Below, in pieces: positions 1 to 6,445 of a DNA stretch of 14,503 bases. The DNA comes from a bacterium (lineage in GTDB: Bacteria > Blakebacterota > Blakebacteria > Blakebacterales > Blakebacteraceae). Location of the stretch: NCBI GenBank assembly GCA_025774205.1, contig JALGWK010000069.1, positions 1-14,503 of the forward strand, in the 5' to 3' direction. Numbering within the stretch: the first letter of the stretch is position 1; every line of letters begins with the position of its first letter. The notes under the pieces are model-generated. The model was not told the origin of the DNA. It did not search any database and saw only the letters and a program-made list of their open reading frames with translations. The position numbers and the translations under genes are program-made.

Positions 1-1
1 T

Positions 2-1129
2 CCGAAGAACGGTGACATCCTCGCGATGGTGGGTGGCAAGGACTTTCAGAAATACCAGTTCAACAACGCCACCCAGGCCCTGAGACAGGCAGGTTCGTCC
101 TTCAAGCCGTTCCTCTATACCGCCGCCCTCGACAACGGTTACACTGCGGCCAGCCGCGTCTTTAACCAGCCGATTACGCTTCTCCAACCCGATGGCTCGC
201 GTTGGACTCCGGTGAACTACTACGGCAGATTCAGCGAACCGCTCCCCCTGCGGGATGCCCTCCGCCGCTCGATCAACCTGGTCGCTGCCCGTCTCGTTAT
301 GGGAGCCAGCGGTTTTGGCCGCAGTGGTTCAATGAGTCCGGAGATTCTCGTTGATTACGCCAAGATGTTCGGGATCACCACGCCCCTCCGTCCGTACCCC
401 TCCCTGGCAATCGGATCGAGTGAGGTCCTCCTGATCGAGATGGTCAGTGCCTTTTCTACCTTCGCTAATCTCGGCACCCGGGCCGAACCGCGCATGATCA
501 AGTACGTGCGCGACCGCTTCGGTCGCGAGATCGAGTCACCGCCGGTGAGACTCACCAGGGTCCTGGAACCCAACCTCGCCTACCTCGTGGTGGACCTCAT
601 GAAGGGGGTCCTCGAAGAGGGCGGGACGGCGGGGCTGGCGCGCAGTTACTACACCGTCGACGTACCCGCGGGCGGCAAGACAGGCACCACCAACGACTGG
701 AGTGACGCCTGGTTCTACGGTTATACACCACACATCGTGGCGGGAGTCTGGATCGGATTCAACGATCGCATGAGCATGCGGCTGCCCGGCGGCAGGCCTG
801 TGACCGGCTATTCCGATCCCTCCGGAGCGGTGATGGCGATGCCGGTCTGGGCCCGTTTTATCAGGGATCTCTACAAGGATGAGGAACGCGGACTGCCGAA
901 GGATGACTGGGTGCGACCGCCGGGGATAGTGGAGGTAGACCTGTGCTCCTCTAGTTTCACCGCCGAATCACCCGATTATCGGATCGCGCTGCCGACCTGT
1001 CCCGACCGGTTCACCGAGATATTCCTGGTTACGAACCAGCCGACCGAGGAATGCGAAGTACACGATCCGCGACTGAACCGTGACTTCTGGCGCCGGATCC
1101 CGCCGATACCACCCCGACCGCCGAACTGA
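2..1129 (+). CDS. Penicillin-binding protein 1A-like, C-terminal transpeptidase part (5' end outside window)
   Basis: Bifunctional class A PBPs polymerise and crosslink peptidoglycan in the periplasm. The frame is open from base 2 (reads PKNGDILAMVGG), so the N-terminal membrane anchor, the glycosyltransferase domain and the start lie upstream; the ATG at 26 is internal. Numbering from that Met, the three penicillin-binding motifs are in order: SxxK as S24-S-F-K27 (catalytic Ser), SxN as S82-I-N84, and KTGTT beginning at K218. The context TNDWSDAWFYGYTP after KTG is typical of class A PBPs. The C-terminus is rich in Pro and Arg (RRIPPIPPRPPN). The gene ends 33 bp before the stop of the convergent oxidoreductase, and I see no clear hairpin terminator in that gap. 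mrcA/pbpA-type assignment is likely, but the exact class cannot be settled without the N-terminal half. Confidence 0.93.
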   Translation, partial: PKNGDILAMVGGKDFQKYQFNNATQALRQAGSSFKPFLYTAALDNGYTAASRVFNQPITLLQPDGSRWTPVNYYGRFSEPLPLRDALRRSINLVAARLVMGASGFGRSGSMSPEILVDYAKMFGITTPLRPYPSLAIGSSEVLLIEMVSAFSTFANLGTRAEPRMIKYVRDRFGREIESPPVRLTRVLEPNLAYLVVDLMKGVLEEGGTAGLARSYYTVDVPAGGKTGTTNDWSDAWFYGYTPHIVAGVWIGFNDRMSMRLPGGRPVTGYSDPSGAVMAMPVWARFIRDLYKDEERGLPKDDWVRPPGIVEVDLCSSSFTAESPDYRIALPTCPDRFTEIFLVTNQPTEECEVHDPRLNRDFWRRIPPIPPRPPN

Positions 1130-1162
1130 TCCCGGGCAAGGAGCCTGTCGGAGTAACCGGGG

Positions 1163-2269
1163 TCAATCTTCCCTGGCCTGCTCCTGTTCGAGGATAAGAC
1201 TCTCGCACCGAAGGGGACGGTCCTTGTAAAGCGCGCAGCGATTGCATGACTCACAATCCGCGGGCGTATCCCGACCATCGAGCCATTCCAGCGGCAGGCG
1301 CGGTTCTCTGATCAGCGGCCGGGCGAGGGCTACGAGATCGGCATCGCCGCTCTCCAGCACATCGTTGATGACCGAAGGGGATTTCAGTCCCCCGACCAGG
1401 ATCACGGGACAATCCACGACCTTGACGACTTCACGGGCCATGCTGCGGAAATACGCTTCCTGCTTTCCGGGTGTGATATCCTTCCGCGCGGCACCCCGTT
1501 CGGAATCCACCATCCCCCCGCTCACCTCTATCGCCGCGACGCCCAGATCGGAGAGACCGGTCGCGACGGTCAGGGCTTCACTCAGCGGTATCCCCTTCGG
1601 GATGCAGTCGTCGAGATTCTGTTTAACGAGGACGGGGTAGTCCTCACCGACCTGTTCCCGCACCGCCCTGATCACCGAGTCCAGGAAGCGGAATCTGTTC
1701 TCCGGGGAGCCTCCCCACTCGTCCGTCCGAAGGTTGGTGGCCGGACTCAGGAACTGTGAGATCAGGTAGCCGTGCGCGGCATGAATCTGCACGGCGTCGA
1801 ATCCGGCCTCCTTCGCCCGCCCGGCCGCAAACGCGAAATCAGACACCAGTTCAAGGATCTCGTCAGATTCCAGCGGCCGCGGGATAACTTTCGTCTTCCT
1901 CACCTCAACCCCGGAAGGTGAAACCGGGGTGGTCTCGAGAACCGAGGGACGGCACTGGGCGCCACCGTGACTGATCTGGATGACTCCCCTGGCCCCGCCT
2001 GCCCGGATCTGCTCCGCCACCAGGCCCAGGCGTGAGACCTGGTCGTCCCGATTGATCCCCGTCTCATTATCGGTCAGACGGCCATCACGCCTGATATAGC
2101 CATGCCCGAGGATGACCAGCCCGCAGCCGCCCCGGGCGAGTTCATCAATGTAGGCGAGCATCTCATGCGTGATGAATCCGTCCCGATCGGCCCGACGTTC
2201 GCCACAGGCGGCCCGCACGAGTCGGTTCTGGAGTTCAAGCGATCCTATCGTGACCGGTGAAAACAGCAT
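1163..2269 (-). CDS. NADH:flavin oxidoreductase, old yellow enzyme family, with C-terminal Fe-S cysteine cluster
   Basis: A predicted cytoplasmic FMN-dependent TIM-barrel ene-reductase of 368 residues. The N-terminus MLFSPVTIGSLELQNR is the usual start of the family. Further matches are ISHGGAQC (about 99-106), HAAHGYLISQFLSPATN (163-179, with the His-x2-His/Tyr substrate-binding set), DEWGGSPENR (183-192), and the phosphate-binding LVGG and ALARPLI (301-330). The C-terminus has C339-x2-C342-x2-C345-x9-C355, resembling the 4Fe-4S ligands of 2,4-dienoyl-CoA reductase and trimethylamine dehydrogenase. The chain stops there and lacks the NAD(P)/FAD domains of those larger enzymes, so it would need a separate electron donor. 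The start is supported by an AGGGGG Shine-Dalgarno about 6 nt before ATG. The substrate is not predictable. The 113-bp upstream gap carries a 10-bp match to half of the enhancer-like dyad found elsewhere in this window. Confidence 0.9.
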   Translation of the reverse strand: MLFSPVTIGSLELQNRLVRAACGERRADRDGFITHEMLAYIDELARGGCGLVILGHGYIRRDGRLTDNETGINRDDQVSRLGLVAEQIRAGGARGVIQISHGGAQCRPSVLETTPVSPSGVEVRKTKVIPRPLESDEILELVSDFAFAAGRAKEAGFDAVQIHAAHGYLISQFLSPATNLRTDEWGGSPENRFRFLDSVIRAVREQVGEDYPVLVKQNLDDCIPKGIPLSEALTVATGLSDLGVAAIEVSGGMVDSERGAARKDITPGKQEAYFRSMAREVVKVVDCPVILVGGLKSPSVINDVLESGDADLVALARPLIREPRLPLEWLDGRDTPADCESCNRCALYKDRPLRCESLILEQEQARED

Positions 2270-2284
2270 CCCAACCCCCTCTTC

Positions 2285-2294
2285 ATATTGTGCA
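2285..2294 (-). promoter_or_regulatory. Half-site match to the TGCACAA dyad, upstream of the oxidoreductase
   Basis: On the minus strand TGCACAATAT (10/10 to the left half of the perfect dyad at 11434-11451) ends 15 nt before the oxidoreductase ATG. There is no matching right half and no -24/-12 promoter nearby. It may be chance, or a weak or repressing site. Confidence 0.2.
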
Positions 2295-2382
2295 TGGATA
2301 CCATACCCGGTCCTCTTTCACAAGATGGCAGAGGGGGCTGGATACCGAAAGGGTTCAGGAACTGAGAGAGAGAAGCTCCGGT

Positions 2383-2817
2383 TCAACCGGCGTAAATCGG
2401 CCCGATGTCGAGGAGTCGTCTGACTTCACGCACCAGATGGTCGATCTCATAGGGTTTGTTGACGAACGCATCGACTTCGGCGCCTACCACCTCGCGCATC
2501 TTCTTCGAGGCGTGGAATCCGCTGGAGATGATCGCGCGGATCTCCGGATCGTGGGTCCGGATGGCCCGAAGCGCCTCGAGCCCGTTCATACCCGGCATGG
2601 CCATATCGAGAATCACCAGCGGTATCTGTTTCTCCGACGAGATAATGGTCTCGACCGCCTCTTCACCGGAGGATGCGGTGATGATGGAATATCCCTGCAG
2701 GGAGAGGATCTCACGGGCAAGGTCGGTTATCGACAGGTGACGTGGAGCGCTCTTCCTGAGGAGCCGGTGGCCGGGGTTCGGCCTTGAGATAGAGATTGAT
2801 CCTCGTACCGCGGCCAT
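2383..2817 (-). CDS. Receiver (REC) domain, out-of-frame C-terminal part of a hybrid histidine kinase
   Basis: The open frame overlaps the kinase frame by 107 bp, but receiver similarity begins only at about residue 32 (DLAREILSLQGYSIITASS, from base 2724). The phosphoacceptor Asp is D71 in VILDMAMPGMNG, the Ser/Thr switch is S98/S99, and the conserved Lys is K121 in VNKPYE. What is missing is the first beta strand with the acidic pair (typically VLVVDDE) that binds Mg2+. A VDN triplet that could be its remnant lies in the kinase frame at 2726-2734. The ATG at 2817 lies inside kinase coding sequence and has no convincing ribosome site, so I read this as the tail of the upstream kinase after a frameshift, not an independent gene. 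If translated alone it would lack the Mg2+ site and probably not be phosphorylated. Confidence 0.75.
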   Translation of the reverse strand: MAAVRGSISISRPNPGHRLLRKSAPRHLSITDLAREILSLQGYSIITASSGEEAVETIISSEKQIPLVILDMAMPGMNGLEALRAIRTHDPEIRAIISSGFHASKKMREVVGAEVDAFVNKPYEIDHLVREVRRLLDIGPIYAG

Positions 2818-3910
2818 CTTCGGAATACAGTGTCACGGTGCCGCCCTGCTCCTTTGCGAACGTATATGCAGTCGAGAGCCCCAACCCGGTCCCCATCTCC
2901 TTGGTCGTGAAGAAGGGATCGAACACCCGGTCGGTCAATTCAGGCGGGATCCCCGGTCCTTCATCACTGACCGAAAGCAGCACGTAGTATCCGGCGCCGA
3001 GACCGCCTTCCACATTGGGCAGTGTGCTCCGGTCTATCCTGCGGGTTGTGATGTTGATGTTCCCCCGTCCATCCATGGCCTCCTGGGCGTTGATGCACAG
3101 ATTGACGAGGATATGCATGATCTGCGAAGGATCAGAATGGACGCTCCAGAGGTTCTCTTCGAACTCGTAATCCAGGTTGATGCCCTCATGCAGTACCCGT
3201 TCGAGGATTGGCAGGGCGTCCTTGATCACGGCATTCAGGTCCAGATCCCTGCCCTCAGAGGTCTTGGGTTTCGAGAGCGTCAGGAGTTGCTGGGCCAGCT
3301 CACCGGCACTCAGGGTTGTTCCCTCGATGACATCGAGCGGCTCGAGATAGAGCTGGTCCTGGGGAAGATTCTGTTTCAGAAGGTGGACGCTCTGCAGGAT
3401 CACCGTCAGGATATTGTTGAAGTCGTGGGCCACGGCGCTGGCCATGCTTCCGACACTCTCCATCCGCTGGGCCCGACTCAGGTTCTTCTTCAGTCGGTAC
3501 GATTCGGTGATATCTTCGACCAGCATCATCGACTGGGAGTGACCGTTGTTCTCGTCAGAAGATCCGTCGAGGTGGAATCCGCGGAGACGGTAGGTGTGTT
3601 CGACCTCACGATCGTTCTCATCCGACCGAGTCACGGAGAGGAGATCGTTCACCTGCTCCCCGTTATTCAACTTCTGGAAGGCGGCAGAGAACCGGGGATC
3701 GTCGCTGATGTCCCTGAAGGCAGGATTGAGGTAGAGGAGCTCACCGGTATCGTTCATGAGAGCGACACCGATAGGGAGTTTATCGAGCACGCGCATCATC
3801 GGTGACCCGTTATCTCTGATCGAAACGTCCCCTGATTCGAATCCGGACATCATCAATCGACTTCGCTCGCCGCACGTTCCATGCAGGCACCTTTCCTGAT
3901 CGGTCACCAT
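2711..3910 (-). CDS. PAS-domain histidine kinase, frameshifted before its receiver domain
   Basis: A soluble sensor kinase; no membrane segment is seen in 399 residues. A PAS-like region spans about 36-136 (LPIGVALMNDTGELLYLNPAF). The dimerisation/phosphoacceptor helix holds H162 in SAVAHDFNNILTVI, the HDFNN type common in hybrid kinases. The ATPase domain has an N box around N274 (LVNLCINAQEAM), a G1 box at 316-320 (DEGPG), the F box DPFFTTKEMG (331-340) and GTGLGL (340-345). After a short Pro-rich linker the frame runs off into SPVDNRPCP and stops, while the neighbouring frame continues as a receiver. Relative to ordinary hybrids about 14 nt seem absent between VD and LAREIL; this figure is estimated from typical family spacing. 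I see no slippery heptamer that would suggest programmed frameshifting. A possible GGTGA ribosome site lies about 8 nt before ATG, inside an inverted repeat. Confidence 0.87.
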   Translation of the reverse strand: MVTDQERCLHGTCGERSRLMMSGFESGDVSIRDNGSPMMRVLDKLPIGVALMNDTGELLYLNPAFRDISDDPRFSAAFQKLNNGEQVNDLLSVTRSDENDREVEHTYRLRGFHLDGSSDENNGHSQSMMLVEDITESYRLKKNLSRAQRMESVGSMASAVAHDFNNILTVILQSVHLLKQNLPQDQLYLEPLDVIEGTTLSAGELAQQLLTLSKPKTSEGRDLDLNAVIKDALPILERVLHEGINLDYEFEENLWSVHSDPSQIMHILVNLCINAQEAMDGRGNINITTRRIDRSTLPNVEGGLGAGYYVLLSVSDEGPGIPPELTDRVFDPFFTTKEMGTGLGLSTAYTFAKEQGGTVTLYSEDGRGTRINLYLKAEPRPPAPQEERSTSPVDNRPCP

Positions 3911-3936
3911 GATCTGTCACCGGACTTTGACAGATC
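3911..3936. promoter_or_regulatory. Perfect 9-bp inverted repeat between kinase start and tRNA promoter
   Basis: GATCTGTCA (3911-3919) and TGACAGATC (3928-3936) are exact reverse complements separated by 8 bp. The repeat abuts the ATG of the histidine kinase, covers its likely ribosome site, and overlaps the -35 element of the tRNA-Leu promoter. It could be an operator for a dimeric regulator, or a hairpin in the kinase mRNA that limits translation. Confidence 0.5.
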
Positions 3937-3954
3937 GGTCAACCGACCTATTAT
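3927..3954 (+). promoter_or_regulatory. Sigma-70 promoter of tRNA-Leu
   Basis: Consensus -35 TTGACA (3927-3932), a 16-bp spacer, then -10 TATTAT (3949-3954). Transcription would begin near 3961, about 10 nt before the mature tRNA. The spacer contains a short dyad, TCGGTcaACCGA. Confidence 0.75.
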
Positions 3955-3970
3955 GTAGCGGTCGTCCCCA

Positions 3971-4057
3971 GCCGGAGTGGCGAAACTGGTAGACGCAGGG
4001 GACTCAAAATCCCCCGGTGGCAACACTGTGCCGGTTCGAGTCCGGCCTCCGGCACCA
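3971..4057 (+). tRNA. tRNA-Leu, anticodon CAA
   Basis: A class II tRNA of 87 nt with encoded CCA. The acceptor stem GCCGGAG pairs with CTCCGGC, followed by discriminator A and CCA (4055-4057). The D arm is GGCGAAACTGGTAGACGC; the anticodon stem GGGGA/TCCCC encloses the loop CTCAAAA (anticodon CAA, reading UUG). A long variable arm is followed by the T arm GCCGG-TTCGAGT-CCGGC. Long variable arm, G18G19-type D loop and A73 all agree with leucine. A T-rich stretch follows the CCA, without a clear hairpin. Confidence 0.97.
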
Positions 4058-4105
4058 TTTCTCTGTTTGTTACATCCTCGTTCCTGAGCACCTGTTCGAA
4101 GATAT

Positions 4106-4147
4106 CTGTCCGACCGCTGTCGGGGGCTGCCAGCAGCGGCCGGACAG
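4106..4147. repeat. Long imperfect hairpin between tRNA-Leu and the convergent receiver gene
   Basis: Arms CTGTCCGACCGCTG (4106-4119) and CAGCGGCCGGACAG (4134-4147) pair over 14 bp with one mismatch around a 14-nt loop. No T tract follows on either strand, so it is not a textbook intrinsic terminator. Its place between two convergent genes suggests a bidirectional transcript end or an mRNA-stabilising structure. The rest of the 201-bp gap (4058-4258) holds no gene I can support. Confidence 0.45.
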
Positions 4148-4258
4148 CACGGCCCGGTGCGAGTTCCGGACGCCTCGACAGAAGCATGTGTCCGGGAACA
4201 TGTCGCATCAATATCCTGATTGTGGGCCGCGTTCTCATGAATTCCATCCAGCCGCTGT

Positions 4259-4696
4259 TTACGAAGCCACCAGCAAGGTCCGTCGGCGTAGACGGCACTT
4301 CTCGTGGTAGCGGGCGGCCAGAGTCCTGTCATCGAGCCTGGCACTGATTCCGCGTACGGAATTGTCGAGTGAGTTGTAGAGGTCCCCTATCTCATATGGT
4401 TTTTCGAGGAAATCACCGATTCCGAGTTCGATGACCTGTCTTACCAGCTGATAGTCACCGGAATCGGAGGTAACAATGACCTTGGTGTCAGGCAGACGCT
4501 GGCGCACCTGACGGAGAAATTCCACCCCGTCCATGTCCCGTATCTGGACGTTGAGCAGCACGATCGAGGGTGCTGATTCCTCGATGAGTCGGAGGGCCTC
4601 CCGCCCGGTCCGCGCGCTGATTGTGGCAACCGCCACTTCAATCGCGCCGACAATCGCCTCCCGCAGGGTGTCATCACTCTCAAGTACAAGTACCAT
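4259..4696 (-). CDS. Stand-alone atypical receiver protein, phosphoacceptor Asp replaced by Asn
   Basis: A 145-residue protein that is almost entirely a receiver domain. The first strand VLVLESDD (2-9) keeps acidic residues D8/D9. The usual phosphorylation motif reads SIVLLNVQIRDMDG, putting N49 where Asp is expected (codon AAC). The switch Thr (T76 in VIVTSDS) and conserved Lys (K99 in FLEKPYE) remain. The tail (about 112-145) is basic, with no recognisable output domain. A receiver with Asn here should not be phosphorylated in the normal way, so it may act as a constitutive or phosphorylation-independent interaction module, or be regulated by amount. Expression is probably controlled by the sigma-54 promoter at 4749-4764. 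The start is supported by AGGAG nine nt before ATG. It faces the tRNA convergently. Confidence 0.85.
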   Translation of the reverse strand: MVLVLESDDTLREAIVGAIEVAVATISARTGREALRLIEESAPSIVLLNVQIRDMDGVEFLRQVRQRLPDTKVIVTSDSGDYQLVRQVIELGIGDFLEKPYEIGDLYNSLDNSVRGISARLDDRTLAARYHEKCRLRRRTLLVAS

Positions 4697-4748
4697 GCCG
4701 ATTATCTCCTCTTCCCGGTTTCAGTTCGGCTCGGGAGTGTTCAATAAC

Positions 4749-4764
4749 TGCAAGAGACGTGCCA
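4749..4764 (-). promoter_or_regulatory. Sigma-54 (-24/-12) promoter of the atypical receiver gene
   Basis: The minus strand reads TGGCACGTCTCTTGCA. This matches the consensus TGGCACG-N4-TTGCA/T at every defined base, with exactly 10 bp between the invariant GG and GC. The start point should be near 4738, giving a leader of roughly 40 nt containing the AGGAG ribosome site. Confidence 0.85.
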
Positions 4765-4892
4765 CCGACTCCCGATCTGCCGCCAGGACCGTCGAAAAAT
4801 CGTTACTGTATGCTTATCAATGAGTTACGGGAAACAATTCGGTGGTGGGAGGTGTCTTCGTGAGGCCGGGTGGACATGGGCCGGTTCAGATC

Positions 4893-4910
4893 TGCACAAT
4901 GTATTGAGCA
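4893..4910. promoter_or_regulatory. Enhancer-like dyad (upstream activating site) for the receiver promoter
   Basis: TGCACAATGTATTGAGCA; the flanking C and G extend the symmetry to 20 bp. It matches the perfect dyad at 11434-11451 in 16 of 18 positions. The centre is about 145 bp upstream of the -24/-12 promoter, a normal distance for sigma-54 activators. The form (TGCAC...GTGCA-type) also resembles known NtrC sites. Confidence 0.7.
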
Positions 4911-4928
4911 GCACCAGATCCGCAACTG

Positions 4929-4950
4929 ACTGTAAGGCCCCCTTAACAGT
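4929..4950. repeat. Hairpin downstream of the activator gene
   Basis: ACTGTAAGG (4929-4937) and CCTTAACAGT (4941-4950) pair with one bulged base. It lies 18 bp from the enhancer-like dyad. There is no T tract on either strand. It could help end the activator transcript or be a protein site. Confidence 0.3.
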
Positions 4951-4995
4951 AATCAACAGGACGTAACATTATACAGGACAATGGATTAACGGTAC

Positions 4996-5017
4996 TGCCC
5001 GATCGATCGTGCGGGCA
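4996..5017. repeat. GC-rich hairpin after the activator gene
   Basis: TGCCCG (4996-5001) and CGGGCA (5012-5017) flank a 10-nt loop containing CGATCGATCG-like symmetry. It lies 45 bp beyond the stop of the sigma-54 activator. A U-rich tail is absent, so the terminator role is weak. Confidence 0.3.
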
Positions 5018-5032
5018 TACTGCGCGATCGCC

Positions 5033-5050
5033 CTAACCATCCTAACCATC
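5033..5050. repeat. Tandem 9-bp duplication CTAACCATC x2
   Basis: Two exact, abutting copies (5033-5041 and 5042-5050), just beyond the activator stop codon at 5062. Too short to assign a role. Confidence 0.6.
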
Positions 5051-5061
5051 ACCGAAAGAAT

Positions 5062-6441
5062 TCAGAGGCCGAATTCCTCCGGTGAGATCTGCATTTCTTT
5101 CAGATGGTGCAGCAGGGTATTCCGGTGCAGGCCCAGTGATCGCGCCGCCTGGGTCTGGTTCCCTTTGGCGGTCCTCATCGCCCGGATGATGAGATTCCGC
5201 CTGAATTCCTCGACCGCCTCCTTGTAACGCGATTCAGAGACTTCGGTGATATCCACTCCCACCGTGTCGCTGTACTCCTCCAGCATCCGCGTCGGGAGGT
5301 GTTCGACCGGTATCTCGGGACCAGGTTCGAGTACCATCAGCCGCTCGAGCAGGTTCCGGAGTTCCCTGACATTCCCCGGCCATGTATAGACCTGAAAGAC
5401 CTCCAGCACTTCCTCACGGAGGGTGAGCGGGGTCTTCTTCATGTCGCCCCCAAGCAGTTCCAGGAAGTGACTCGCCAACCGCGGGATGTCATCCAGCCGC
5501 TCCCTCAGGGGTGGCAGGCTGACCGAAATGACATTCAGACGGAAGAAGAGATCCTCCCTGAAGACGCCTTCATCGACCAGGGTGGCGGGATCCCGGTTCG
5601 TGGCCGCGAGCCAGCGGACATCCAGATGGATCGGTTTGGTCCCTCCCACCCTCTCGATCACCCGGGTCTCGATCGTGCGCAGCAGTTTGGCCTGCAGATC
5701 CATCGGGAGGAGACCGATCTCATCGAGGAAAATGGTTCCCCGATGGGCAAGTTCGAACTTCCCCTCCTTCCGTTCGGTTGCGCCGCTGAAGGCACCCTTC
5801 TCATGGCCGAACAGTTCCGATTCGAGCAGGGTATCAGGGATCGCGGCACAGTTAACCGTGACGAAGGGCTCGTCGGAGCGGCCTGAGTGCTCATGCACGA
5901 AGTGGGCGGCCAGTTCCTTGCCGGTTCCCGACTCACCCTGGAGGAAGATCGAGGCGTCGGAAGCCGCACTCGTCCTGAGATCCTGGAAAACCTCCTCCAT
6001 GACCTGGGAGGCGTAGACGATCTCCTGCCGGTGCCCGGTCGCCTTCAGATTCGCCTCGAGAGAGCGGTTCTTCCGCTCCAGCTCGCGGAACTTGAAGGCA
6101 CGATCCACCGTGTGCCTCAACTCGGTGACCTTGAACGGTTTTGTAACGTAGTCGTCGGCCCCTGATCTCATCGCCTCGACGACCGTCTCCACATCCTTGA
6201 AAACGGTCACCATGATGACAGAACAGTCTTCGTCGCGCAGGCGGATCTCCTTCAGGACTTCCAGCCCTGACAGGCCGGGCATCGAGATATCGAGGAGGAT
6301 GACATCGAACTTCCCCTCATCAAGGGTTCTGAGCCCCTCCGCACCGCTCTCGGCGGTGGTCACCTCATGTTCATCCTCAAGGACCATCGAGTACGATTCG
6401 AGGATACTCTTCTCGTCATCTATCGCCAGAATCATGGCCAT
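5062..6441 (-). CDS. NtrC-family sigma-54-dependent response regulator
   Basis: A 459-residue activator with the full three-domain layout. Receiver: acidic pair D8-D9, phosphoacceptor D51 (VILLDISMPG), T79, K101 (TKPF). Central AAA+ domain: Walker A GESGTGKE (169-176), the sigma-54-contacting loop GAFSGA (216-221; Ser replaces the usual Thr), Walker B GTIFLDE (235-241), the RLNV region (301-304) and PLRER (311-315), and the WPGNVREL motif (354-361). C-terminal Fis-type helix-turn-helix: NQTQAARSLGLHRNTLLHHLK (about 428-448). It starts 4 bp after the kinase stop, so the two are co-transcribed and surely cognate. Likely targets are the two sigma-54 promoters flanking this operon, each with a shared dyad upstream; that link is inference. 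Ser in the GAFTGA loop is a conservative change and should not by itself prevent activation. Confidence 0.95.
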   Translation of the reverse strand: MAMILAIDDEKSILESYSMVLEDEHEVTTAESGAEGLRTLDEGKFDVILLDISMPGLSGLEVLKEIRLRDEDCSVIMVTVFKDVETVVEAMRSGADDYVTKPFKVTELRHTVDRAFKFRELERKNRSLEANLKATGHRQEIVYASQVMEEVFQDLRTSAASDASIFLQGESGTGKELAAHFVHEHSGRSDEPFVTVNCAAIPDTLLESELFGHEKGAFSGATERKEGKFELAHRGTIFLDEIGLLPMDLQAKLLRTIETRVIERVGGTKPIHLDVRWLAATNRDPATLVDEGVFREDLFFRLNVISVSLPPLRERLDDIPRLASHFLELLGGDMKKTPLTLREEVLEVFQVYTWPGNVRELRNLLERLMVLEPGPEIPVEHLPTRMLEEYSDTVGVDITEVSESRYKEAVEEFRRNLIIRAMRTAKGNQTQAARSLGLHRNTLLHHLKEMQISPEEFGL

Positions 6442-6445
6442 ATAG

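Larger units (their letters stand above)
4697..5061. other. Regulatory intergenic region upstream of the atypical receiver gene
   Basis: 365 bp without a supportable gene, lying between the end of the sigma-54 activator gene and the start of the receiver gene. It holds, in minus-strand order, a tandem 9-bp duplication, two small hairpins, the enhancer-like dyad and the sigma-54 promoter, each listed separately. Confidence 0.6.

Noticed and set aside
2378-2390. Palindrome CCGGTTCAACCGG at the stop codon of the receiver frame as a terminator
   Set aside because: One-base loop and no T tract; too small to call.
3951-4344. Two minus-strand open frames reading across the tRNA-Leu gene (one with AGLEPAQCCHRGILSPLRLPVSPLRLG, the other with RTRTGTVLPPGDFESPASTSFATPAG)
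   Set aside because: These are the well-known antisense translations of a tRNA-Leu gene that are often mis-annotated as proteins. There is no ribosome site or other coding support.
5021-5031. GCGATCGC octamer (HIP1-like) near 5023
   Set aside because: A single copy; HIP1 is only meaningful when highly repeated, as in cyanobacteria.
5299-5886. Long plus-strand open frames opposite the sigma-54 activator, kinase and lipoprotein genes (for example 5299-5886, 7043-7990, 8176-8958)
   Set aside because: They lie fully opposite genes with clear domains and motifs, and are explained by high GC content.
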